Of a stretch of 21,637 nucleotides of DNA, positions 1 through 6,120 are shown one piece after another. The notes below the pieces were generated by a model. That model made no database searches, had not been told where the DNA came from, and saw only the letters and a list, made by a program, of their open reading frames with translations. This stretch comes from Nitrospirota bacterium (GTDB lineage Bacteria > Nitrospirota > Nitrospiria > Nitrospirales > UBA8639), in assembly GCA_020348185.1 (NCBI GenBank), contig CP070743.1:2046733-2068369 (forward strand), in the 5' to 3' direction. Position 1 is the stretch's first letter, and each line of letters opens with the position of its first letter. The position numbers and the translations under genes are program-made.

Positions 1-723
1 CGAAATGAAGTCGCCGACATCACTCTTCGCACCAAATCCCCTATCGCATTTGACCTCTATGGGGATTTCGAAATCTCAGGGAGATTCGTGCTCGTCGATG
101 AATACGATGTCTCCGGGGGCGGCATTGTAACGGAACTGGTCCAGGATGAGCAGGAAGGATTGAGACACGAAGCCCGTGAGCGAGATTCGGCGTGGGTGAA
201 GGGCGACGTTGGGCCCGAAGAGCGATCACAACATTATGGACACCGAGCTGCCGTGGTCTTGTTCACAGGCCCTGATATGACCGCCAAGTCCTTCTTAGCC
301 AGAAAGTTAGAGGCTATGTTGGTCGCTGAGGGTCGGCATGCTTATCTCTTGGATGCCGAAAACCTTCGCCGTGGATTAGATGCCGATTTGAGTGAAGCCA
401 ACCCCGGTGAGATTGTGCGCCGTTACGGAGAAGTGGCGAGACTTCTAACCGATACCGGGCTCTTGATTATTTCCACCACCAATTCTTTTTCCCTTCCCAC
501 CAGCCAAATTATCCAGGCCATTCAAACCCTGGTGAACCCCACCCCGGTGGTGACCATTCATATGGCTAAAGAGACCCAAAACCTCCAAGAAGAAATGGAT
601 CTCATCTTCGCAGGACCTGAAGATTTTGATGGTTGTTCCCACCAGATTCTTGACCTTCTGAAATCCAAAGGCATTTTGGCCGAAGCCCAAGGCTCTCTCC
701 CGCAGTTTCAATATTCGATTTAA
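1..723 (+). CDS. cysNC: Sulfate adenylyltransferase subunit 1 (CysN) C-terminal part fused to a degenerate adenylylsulfate-kinase domain, 5' truncated by the window
   Basis: The reading frame is open from base 1, so the gene starts upstream of the window. The first ~45 residues look like the last beta-barrel domain of the CysN GTPase (FVLVDEYDVSGGGIV). CysN works with CysD to adenylate sulfate to APS. After a charged linker comes an APS-kinase-like domain from VLFTGPDMTAKS onward, with DAENLRRGLDADL and RRYGEVARLLTDTGL matching the family's DGDNVRxGL and RRxGEVAKL blocks. The P-loop is damaged: the Gly before Lys is Ala (GPDMTAKS). The ARDPKGLYKKA-type APS-binding segment of true CysC proteins is absent, and the domain is short (~140 residues). 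I infer an inactive or repurposed kinase domain, with the GTPase part presumably working. The TAA stop is at 721-723 and the next gene is convergent. Confidence 0.85.
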   Translation, partial: RNEVADITLRTKSPIAFDLYGDFEISGRFVLVDEYDVSGGGIVTELVQDEQEGLRHEARERDSAWVKGDVGPEERSQHYGHRAAVVLFTGPDMTAKSFLARKLEAMLVAEGRHAYLLDAENLRRGLDADLSEANPGEIVRRYGEVARLLTDTGLLIISTTNSFSLPTSQIIQAIQTLVNPTPVVTIHMAKETQNLQEEMDLIFAGPEDFDGCSHQILDLLKSKGILAEAQGSLPQFQYSI

Positions 724-755
724 CCTCCCTTGTGCGAGTGAAAGATTTACTATTA

Positions 756-798
756 CACATCTCAAATATCCAAACTACAATCTATTATCTGAGATGTG
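756..798. repeat. 9-bp inverted repeat between convergent genes
   Basis: CACATCTCA at 756-764 is the exact reverse complement of TGAGATGTG at 790-798, with a 25-nt loop. It lies between the convergent stops of the cysNC-like gene and the SMR exporter gene. There is no clear T-run, so a role as a bidirectional terminator is only a guess. The following bases (gaaatctgaaatc) resemble the GAAAC-type low-complexity repeats elsewhere in the window. Confidence 0.35.
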
Positions 799-880
799 AA
801 ATCTGAAATCTTCCTGATAATTCGTCACTGAAATCTGATGCGTCGCCCTGGATATTCCGTTGGGTAGGATTCGTTGCTTT

Positions 881-1207
881 TCATGAACTCGAAGAATATT
901 TCAACCCTGCGATCCCTCCAACAATAACCAGAATACACAACAGACGGAACGCATCTCGGGATTCCCCAAACAGGATCATCCCCAGAACCGCCACGCCCAC
1001 GGCCCCAATTCCCGTCCAGACCGCATACGCCGTACCAATGGGAATAACCTTGAGGGCATAAGAAAGAAACAGAAAACTGACGCCCATCGCGACAATGGTC
1101 CCCACGCTCGGCCACAACCGCGTAAACCCATCGGTATATTTCAAGCCGATTGCCCAGGCAATTTCAAAACCTCCTGCAATGAATAAAAATACCCAAGACA
1201 TGGACAC
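881..1207 (-). CDS. sugE: SMR-family guanidinium exporter (Gdx/SugE subtype)
   Basis: This is a 108-residue protein with four predicted membrane helices, the normal size for a small multidrug resistance protein. The motifs EIAWAIGLKYTDGFTRLWPS and IGTAYAVWTGIGAVG are typical of the Gdx (SugE) branch, which exports guanidinium in exchange for protons, rather than the EmrE drug-pump branch. The conserved membrane Glu is E15. Such proteins act as antiparallel dimers in the inner membrane. The ATG is preceded by a strong ribosome binding site (AAAGGAGGAGG, about 6 nt away). I looked for a guanidine riboswitch upstream and saw no recognisable ykkC-type core. A possible small ORF ends 23 bp upstream on the same strand. 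The hydrophilic tail ends in a Ser run. Substrate is inferred from subfamily motifs. Confidence 0.93.
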   Translation of the reverse strand: MSMSWVFLFIAGGFEIAWAIGLKYTDGFTRLWPSVGTIVAMGVSFLFLSYALKVIPIGTAYAVWTGIGAVGVAVLGMILFGESRDAFRLLCILVIVGGIAGLKYSSSS

Positions 1208-1230
1208 CTCCTCCTTTGTGACCTAAGAAT

Positions 1231-1383
1231 TCAATGTTCGATGTTCTCGGATTGCAGTTGGGCCATCTCATGGCGCCTTTTTCGGACATCAAAATCCGTG
1301 CTAGGAATCCATCGGCTCATCAATACCCACTGGTTACCTTTATGATGCATTTCCAGCACCATGACGTCTATCTGGGGCAGCAT
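1231..1383 (-). CDS. Possible small protein, 50 residues, unknown function
   Basis: This short ORF starts with ATG at 1383 and stops with TGA at 1231-1233, just upstream of the SMR exporter gene and on its strand. The product is soluble and mixed in character (it includes QWVLMSRWIPSTDFDVRKRR), with balanced composition and two Trp, unlike random translation. There is no good Shine-Dalgarno sequence before the ATG, and an in-frame TAG lies 12 bp upstream of it, so the start cannot be much earlier. The start lies ~60 bp past the terminator of the H1-like gene, so it would need its own promoter. I do not recognise a family. It could be a real small gene co-transcribed with the exporter, or chance. 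Confidence 0.38.
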   Translation of the reverse strand: MLPQIDVMVLEMHHKGNQWVLMSRWIPSTDFDVRKRRHEMAQLQSENIEH

Positions 1384-1433
1384 GAGAAGCTGCAGCTACA
1401 AAAATTAACCTTGAACATCCGTGGGGTCCCCCC

Positions 1434-1471
1434 AAAAAAAACGTCGGGTGGAGGACTCCCTCCACCCGACG
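1434..1471 (-). terminator. Strong intrinsic terminator of the H1-like gene
   Basis: Bases 1442-1454 pair perfectly with 1459-1471 (13-bp GC-rich stem, ACTC tetraloop on the plus strand). On the minus strand the stem is followed at once by eight T (A-run at 1434-1441 on plus). The stem begins 24 bp after the stop codon at 1496. This is a canonical Rho-independent terminator oriented with the minus-strand gene. Confidence 0.92.
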
Positions 1472-1495
1472 CTATGACAGTCGACTAAAGAAGGA

Positions 1496-1657
1496 CTACT
1501 TCTTTTTCTTGGCTGTAGTCTTCTTTTTCGCTGCAGGTTTCTTTTTAGCCGCCGGTTTTTTAGCCGCTGGCTTTTTCTTGGCTGCTGGCTTTTTCTTGGC
1601 TGCCGGTTTTTTAGCCGCTGGCTTTTTCTTGGCCGGAGCCTTTTTCTTTGTCGCCAA
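1496..1657 (-). CDS. Histone-H1-like Lys/Ala/Pro-rich DNA-binding protein, 53 residues
   Basis: The protein is almost entirely Lys, Ala and Pro, built of repeats of the type KKPAAKK and KKKPAA (it opens MATKKKAPAKKKPAAKKP and ends TTAKKKK). Such tails bind nucleic acid without sequence specificity, as in eukaryotic H1 C-termini and bacterial AlgP- or HctB-like proteins, so a nucleoid role is inferred. I choose the TTG at 1655-1657 as the start because AAGGGGGTG lies ~6 nt before it. A GTG three codons earlier overlaps that ribosome binding site and is less likely. The gene ends in a strong terminator. It is easy to miss because the antisense frame is also open (a Phe/Ala/Gly-rich shadow) and the start is non-ATG. 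Confidence 0.8.
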   Translation of the reverse strand: MATKKKAPAKKKPAAKKPAAKKKPAAKKKPAAKKPAAKKKPAAKKKTTAKKKK

Positions 1658-1730
1658 TGTACTCACCCCCTTTCTAAATTTCCGCGACCCTGAGGCCGCT
1701 GGCTAGTGCCCGCACTCCTTGATCGGGCGG

Positions 1731-1843
1731 GTTAAACTCACGCATGTCATCCAATTCCGCACGCGTACCACGCGTACTTTTTTCAATTCGGTTCTTGTAA
1801 GGATGGAATAAAAACAAGATCGATTATGAATGGTGAGTTTAAC
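1731..1843. repeat. 11-bp perfect inverted repeat bounding 113 bp
   Basis: GTTAAACTCAC (1731-1741) and GTGAGTTTAAC (1833-1843) are exact reverse complements, 91 bp apart, upstream of the H1-like gene. No flanking target duplication is visible. It could be a paired operator, a long hairpin or the ends of a tiny element. Confidence 0.45.
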
Positions 1844-1980
1844 TTGGCGTGTTAGAAAAAAGTTTTTGACAATGTTGTTTCTCACATACTACATGTTTCC
1901 AACACATATTACTAGAAAAATTTCCTTGTTTCCATCTCCAAATATTTTTTTTACTCGAGCTCCGATTCGACCTCCCGAAG

Positions 1981-2010
1981 GTTTCAAGTTTCACGTTCCA
2001 CGTTTCAGGT
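1981..2010. repeat. GTTTC-type low-complexity repeat, copy 1
   Basis: This is a run of GTTTCAAG, TTTCACG, TTCCACG and TTTCAGG-like 7-8-mers, related to the arrays near 3615, 14919, 20605 and 21415. It lies downstream of the peptidase-like gene. Confidence 0.5.
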
Positions 2011-2130
2011 TGTCAGAAATGATTTTTTCTTTGAGAATCTTTGAACACCGGACGTTAAACGTTGAAATTTTGACATAGAACACGGACGGCTTTTTCGAAT
2101 TCAAACCTGCACTACGGGTCCAGTAGGTTT

Positions 2131-3012
2131 TTACAAATCAAAATCGTCTTCCTCTTGCCATTGTCTTTTTAGCGCCTTGGCACGTTGTCGCTGTTTCCTG
2201 AAGACATACAAGGCCAATCCTAGAATTCCCAACCACAAGGCAATGGTGCTGGTGACAGCCGGCGCCCATCTGGTCCAAACCGTTTGATTGGCCCAAAAAT
2301 CCGCTTCGGCTTGATGAAGCGGTTTGAAAGTTGTCCGAAAGAATGCTTCCCGAAAAGAAACGCCCTTGGAGATGAAGGCAAACATTTTCCGAGGCCAGTC
2401 CCGACCGAATTCGTGAATAAAAAATCGAACGAGAGCATGGGACAAGACATAGGCCTTTCTGGCGGATCCCTGATCCTCACGAAAAAGGGTGTCGAGGGTT
2501 TCAATGGAGACGGGATCTCCCATGACGATGGCCCAGGTCAACCGAGCACCGTCTTCGAAATTCCAGGCCCGGGCGGAAATCATCGCCAAGCCCTCGTCAA
2601 ACCATCTTGGAATGATTTGGCCTCTCGCAGCTCGCGCGTTGAAGATATGTGCAACTTCGTGGAATAACACATTTTCAAGCGAGTCATAAGGATAGGCAAC
2701 GACCCGTTGAGGGAGAATGACGATCATTTCCCGGCGCGGAATGGCATACCCTGAGGCCCAGATCGGAGCATGGTGCGCCCATTCGGATTGTTCAGCAGCC
2801 ACAACCACTCGAATCGGATCACCGGGACGGGATAGACCCACAAGGTCTAAAGATTCTCGAAATCGGGATTGATCAATTCTTTCCAGTCGGGTTACGGTCG
2901 CCTGAAGGGAATCAGAAGCTTCAAATTCGAGAGTGGGATTTCCCAACGAGTGAACAAACGAGACAGAAGAAAGGAAGAAAAGGCTGGCTAAACCATAAAT
3001 ACCTATTCTCAT
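2131..3012 (-). CDS. Exported, membrane-anchored gluzincin-type peptidase (peptidase MA-like)
   Basis: The protein has 293 residues. An N-terminal signal peptide (about 1-22, LASLFFLSSVSFVHS) is followed by a soluble domain with a zinc-protease motif, HEVAH at 118-122, and WFDEGLA at 137-143, whose Glu140 is a plausible third zinc ligand as in gluzincins. A single membrane helix lies near 250-271, followed by a basic tail and an acidic end (EEDDFDL). The topology suggests a periplasmic catalytic domain held in the inner membrane. The pattern fits the MA-like peptidase families found in many uncharacterised bacterial proteins; the substrate is unknown. It is divergent from the methyltransferase gene, with a shared ~68-bp intergenic region. 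Function as a protease is inferred from motifs only. Confidence 0.8.
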   Translation of the reverse strand: MRIGIYGLASLFFLSSVSFVHSLGNPTLEFEASDSLQATVTRLERIDQSRFRESLDLVGLSRPGDPIRVVVAAEQSEWAHHAPIWASGYAIPRREMIVILPQRVVAYPYDSLENVLFHEVAHIFNARAARGQIIPRWFDEGLAMISARAWNFEDGARLTWAIVMGDPVSIETLDTLFREDQGSARKAYVLSHALVRFFIHEFGRDWPRKMFAFISKGVSFREAFFRTTFKPLHQAEADFWANQTVWTRWAPAVTSTIALWLGILGLALYVFRKQRQRAKALKRQWQEEDDFDL

Positions 3013-3080
3013 GAAACCAGGCCTGGGGTCATCTCTCCTTGAAACACTGAAATTAAACGGAATAGAAACCTTGCGGATTC

Positions 3081-3557
3081 ATGATACATGAAATACTGAT
3101 GAGATTGCCTATATCAACCAGACACTCATTCCGGTCTTATCTGCTTGTGCTGATCCAGCTCCTTTGCCTGGGAGGCATGGTGATCACCGGCCCGGTGTTC
3201 GCATCGCGTGCAATATACGTGGGGCTTGAATTGCTGGGCATCGCCTTGGGGATATGGGCACTCGTGACGATGACCGTTCGAAATCTCACTATCCTGCCGG
3301 ACATTCGTGCAGGAAGTCCGTTGGTCACACATGGGCCGTATCGTTATATACGACACCCGATGTACACCGCCTTAGGGCTTTTGACCCTCGCCCTTCTCTT
3401 AGATGCTTTCTCTATGGAGCGGTTAATTATTTGGGGCATCCTCGTGGGGGATCTCTGGATCAAACTGAATTACGAGGAGCAATTATTAATACGACACTTC
3501 GGAGAATATAAAGACTATCAAAGACAAACAAAGCGTCTTATTCCATTTATTCTTTAA
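3081..3557 (+). CDS. Isoprenylcysteine carboxyl methyltransferase (ICMT/PEMT)-like membrane methyltransferase
   Basis: This is a 158-residue integral membrane protein with about four hydrophobic segments. The C-terminal half has the family signature GPYRYIRHPMY (85-95), and NYEEQLL (130-136) followed by FGEYKDYQR, which form the SAM-binding site in ICMT/PEMT-type enzymes. Bacteria lack prenylated CAAX proteins, so the real acceptor is probably a lipid or small molecule and is unknown. Start choice is uncertain: ATG 3081 lies inside a TTCATG-ATA-CATGAA palindrome and has no clear ribosome binding site; ATG 3099 is an alternative. The gene is convergent with the phosphotransferase/ATP-binding gene, whose stop lies 41 bp away. 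Confidence 0.82.
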   Translation: MIHEILMRLPISTRHSFRSYLLVLIQLLCLGGMVITGPVFASRAIYVGLELLGIALGIWALVTMTVRNLTILPDIRAGSPLVTHGPYRYIRHPMYTALGLLTLALLLDAFSMERLIIWGILVGDLWIKLNYEEQLLIRHFGEYKDYQRQTKRLIPFIL

Positions 3558-3598
3558 ATTTTCCACAATGACAAACCAAAGTGACCTCATACAGAAAG

Positions 3599-5221
3599 TT
3601 AGCCGTTCTCTTGCTTGAAACCGGAAACCTGAAACTTGAACCCCTTCTTTAGTAGTTCTTCCTTTAAAGTGAGAGGATGAAACGTTTCGTCATTTCGAAT
3701 GCAAACCACAAACGGTTGCTCTTCGGACCCAAACGGTTCCTGATGCCGGATTTGGTCTTCAAGGACGGTTACTGTGGCTTCAGAAGCATCCAATTGGCGC
3801 TCCTCCCGTTTCCGCACTCGTTCTTGCATCGTTGATGTCGAAGACACGACATCAACAATGAGAAAGGGAACCTGCTTTTTTTCTGCTAATCGTTGGAAGT
3901 GTTGACGCTGAGTGGCCTTGAGAAACGTGGCATCCACGATGACAACAAACCCCGCCTCCAAAATTTCCTCAGCCAAGTCCTCTAATAATTGATAAGTCCT
4001 CTCAGTCGCATCACTTCCATAAATTGAGAAATCGCTGACCTGCTCGCTTCGTGCATCAGGTGAAAGACCAAACAAGCGTTTTCTCTCAATATCCGATCGA
4101 ATACGAATCGCGCCCAGGGTTTCTAGTATCAATTGAGCGATCGTGGTTTTCCCCGAGCCGGAAAGGCCATGCATGAGAATCAGGGAAGGGTGAGTTGGTT
4201 TAGAAAGCCGCTCGGCCAATTCCAAATACCCTTTCAGCTCATTCTCAGTGCTTCTGCTCTCTGTGCCTCCCTTCTCCTCCTGCTCCAGACGGATTCCTGC
4301 CACCTTTGCCCGAACCATGGCACGGTACGTGAGGTAATAGTGAAACACCGCGAGCCCTTCGTAATCCCCCGTATGTTCGAGATACGCGTTTAACAGTCGA
4401 TAGGCATAATCAGGACGCCCACGATCGATCAGATCCATCACGATGAACGCCAGCTCGCTCATGACATCAATCCATCGAAACGTATCGTTAAACTCAATGC
4501 AATCGAAAATGACAACAAGGTCATTGATCAACGCCATATTGCCGAGATGAAGGTCTCCGTGACATTCACGAATGAATCCTTCTGATTTTCGTTTTACAAA
4601 ACTTTCAGTATTGCGATCATGCTCCCGTTCGGTCCAGTGTCGAAGAGCCTCAATTCGATCTTCTCCGATTAAGGAAGAAGCCTCTGGGGGGAGGTATTGA
4701 AAATTGGCGAGGACAGGTTTCTCCAGGGCATCTGGAAACCCAAAAGGGATATCGGGACCAGCCACCTGGATGGCGGCATGAAAGTCCGAGATTTGCTTTG
4801 CTAATCCGTCAATATGGGCGGCAAGGAGTTGGCCACGGTGTAAGAGGTGAGTCAACAGATCCTGCTGTGGAAACTGTTTCATTTTCACAGCATATTCAAT
4901 CGCCGTAGTCACCCCACCAATCTCAGGGGCTTCAACATTCCCTGTAATGGCCACCATATCCAAGTAGACATCCGGCGCAAGTCGACGATTCAGTCGAAGT
5001 TCTTCTCCACAGAAATATCGGCGTCGCTCCAGGGTCGAAAAATCCACAAAACCAAGGTTGACCGGCTTTTTAATCTTGTAGGCAATGGGCCCGGTCAATA
5101 AGACCCAAGAAATATGCGTTTCGAGTATTTGAAACTCTTGGACCGGATGGTCGTAAATGGATGGATTCTGGAGAGCCTGAAGAAGCTTGGTAGAGAATTC
5201 GAGTGGTTCTAAGTGGGTCAC
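3599..5221 (-). CDS. Bifunctional aminoglycoside-phosphotransferase-like / AAA ATP-binding kinase protein
   Basis: This 540-residue protein has two kinase-type halves. Residues ~1-335 have an APH/choline-kinase fold: HGDLHLGN at 221-228 is the catalytic loop, and IFDCIEFND at 238-246 supplies the metal-binding Asp240. Residues ~345-525 are a P-loop domain with Walker A GLSGSGKTT (352-360), RSDIERKRLFGL (375-386) and IVDATFLK (428-435), as in small-molecule or polynucleotide kinases. This architecture is a recognised bacterial family of unknown substrate; it should not be read as antibiotic resistance. The start is GTG (5219-5221), 24 bp after the HemD stop, with no clear ribosome binding site, suggesting translational coupling. 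The last ~13 residues are encoded by a GAAAC-type repeat (3615-3644), so the C-terminus may be an extension. Confidence 0.85.
   Translation of the reverse strand: MTHLEPLEFSTKLLQALQNPSIYDHPVQEFQILETHISWVLLTGPIAYKIKKPVNLGFVDFSTLERRRYFCGEELRLNRRLAPDVYLDMVAITGNVEAPEIGGVTTAIEYAVKMKQFPQQDLLTHLLHRGQLLAAHIDGLAKQISDFHAAIQVAGPDIPFGFPDALEKPVLANFQYLPPEASSLIGEDRIEALRHWTEREHDRNTESFVKRKSEGFIRECHGDLHLGNMALINDLVVIFDCIEFNDTFRWIDVMSELAFIVMDLIDRGRPDYAYRLLNAYLEHTGDYEGLAVFHYYLTYRAMVRAKVAGIRLEQEEKGGTESRSTENELKGYLELAERLSKPTHPSLILMHGLSGSGKTTIAQLILETLGAIRIRSDIERKRLFGLSPDARSEQVSDFSIYGSDATERTYQLLEDLAEEILEAGFVVIVDATFLKATQRQHFQRLAEKKQVPFLIVDVVSSTSTMQERVRKREERQLDASEATVTVLEDQIRHQEPFGSEEQPFVVCIRNDETFHPLTLKEELLKKGFKFQVSGFKQENG
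3615..3644. repeat. GTTTC-type low-complexity repeat, copy 2 (inside a coding 3' end)
   Basis: A TGAAACC, GGAAACC, TGAAACT, TGAACC series on the plus strand. Unlike the other copies it lies within a gene, encoding the tail FKFQVSGFK of the 540-residue protein. Confidence 0.55.
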
Positions 5222-5245
5222 TGATGCGCGAATCGCATTTGACGG

Positions 5246-6100
5246 TTAGGAGATCGAGCGCTTTTGCTTTAATACGTCATGTGCCCGCTCACTCGTTTCC
5301 TTCACCAGAATGCCCATCTTGGAGTGAGACGGTTCGAGATCGACAGGAAACCCATGTCGCTGGAGCCGTTCGCTGGCAATTTGTCCAATGGAGGCGATGA
5401 CCATTTTGGCAAGGGTCTGTTTAAATAGCTCGATGCTCTGATGTTGTTCCAGGAGATTCACGATATGATCTACCTGGACCGCATTGGTAATCAGGACCAC
5501 GTCAACTTTTCCCGCCAGAATGCTATTGATGGTGTTTTCCATCGGACCCGTATCTTGGGGAAGTGCCCAACGATACACCGGCACTGGAGTCACCAGGCCT
5601 CCGCGTTTGTTTAGAGCCTCTAAGAGGTCTGGATTCGAGACGCCATATTCCTGTACTGCGACTCGCAGGCCGCGTATTCCTTCCGGCTTGAAATCGTCAA
5701 TGGCCCTAATCAGATCTCGCCATGTATTGGGTTCGGGCACTTCTACATGGGCCCATAGTCCCAATTCTTTCAAAGCCCCAACGGGCTTCGGCCCGCGAGC
5801 AACCAGCACCGTGTCTCCGAGGGCCTTTTTTATGGAATCGTGTGGGAACCTCGTTTGCAGCACGTCAATAAGATTTCTTGTTCCAACTCCGGTGAGCAAC
5901 ACCACCATGTTGAAATGCCCCGCCAACAGTTGATCGCCAAATGTCAGCGCTTGAGGGTTTTCCTCAAGTGGAATTTCCCGCATAGCGGGCGCCACGCACG
6001 GCTTACCGCCGTAGCGCTCAATCAATCGTCCCATTTCCTGAGCCATCCGACTTTCAAACGCCGCAACAGTCAGTCCGGAGAAGTCTTTTCGTTCTGTCAT
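5246..6100 (-). CDS. hemD: Uroporphyrinogen-III synthase (HemD-like)
   Basis: This 284-residue protein is of the HemD type, which closes hydroxymethylbilane with inversion of ring D in tetrapyrrole synthesis. The family is poorly conserved, but the usual landmarks appear in order: an N-terminal FESRMAQEMGRLIERYGG segment, LLTGVGTRNL (68-77), VARGPKPVGALKELG (100-114), ITNAVQVDHIVNLLEQ, and VIASIGQIASERLQRHG near the end. There is no fused uroporphyrinogen methylase. The ATG at 6098-6100 lies 20 bp after the stop of the SUMF1-domain gene and 24 bp separate its own stop from the next gene, so the three are probably one transcript. No other heme genes are in view, so it could serve sirohaem or cytochrome-related pathways, or be a second paralogue. 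Confidence 0.8.
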   Translation of the reverse strand: MTERKDFSGLTVAAFESRMAQEMGRLIERYGGKPCVAPAMREIPLEENPQALTFGDQLLAGHFNMVVLLTGVGTRNLIDVLQTRFPHDSIKKALGDTVLVARGPKPVGALKELGLWAHVEVPEPNTWRDLIRAIDDFKPEGIRGLRVAVQEYGVSNPDLLEALNKRGGLVTPVPVYRWALPQDTGPMENTINSILAGKVDVVLITNAVQVDHIVNLLEQHQSIELFKQTLAKMVIASIGQIASERLQRHGFPVDLEPSHSKMGILVKETSERAHDVLKQKRSIS

Positions 6101-6120
6101 AGAGAGTAAGCGTTCTCGCC

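Larger units (their letters stand above)
1658..2130. other. Gene-free 470-bp interval
   Basis: No convincing gene is present. It should hold the promoter of the H1-like gene on the minus strand. Visible structure: an 11-bp inverted repeat GTTAAACTCAC at 1731-1741 with its complement at 1833-1843; a tandem ACGCGTAC near 1760-1778; a sigma70-like TTGACA at 1866-1871 on plus with no gene after it; and a GTTTC-type repeat at 1981-2010. The stretch from 1850 to 2050 is AT-rich. Confidence 0.6.

Noticed and set aside
1208..1440. Guanidine riboswitch upstream of the SMR exporter
   Set aside because: No ykkC-type conserved core or paired ACGR-loop hairpins could be seen on the minus strand.
1509..1706. 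Plus-strand ORF rich in Phe/Ala/Gly, resembling a membrane protein
   Set aside because: It is the antisense of the Lys/Ala-rich H1-like gene, which has a ribosome binding site and a terminator on the minus strand.
1866..1895. TTGACA promoter-like box on plus, possible small RNA start
   Set aside because: There is no good -10 at 17 bp, no terminator hairpin before the T-run at ~1947 and no gene downstream on plus.
2103..2130. Hairpin AAACCT...AGGTTT followed by T on plus, after the peptidase-like gene
   Set aside because: The T-run is on the wrong strand for that gene and the stem is short with a bulge, so it is not reported as a terminator.
3599..5221. Aminoglycoside resistance gene
   Set aside because: The APH-like fold is fused to a P-loop kinase domain as in a common housekeeping family; nothing links it to resistance or to a mobile element.
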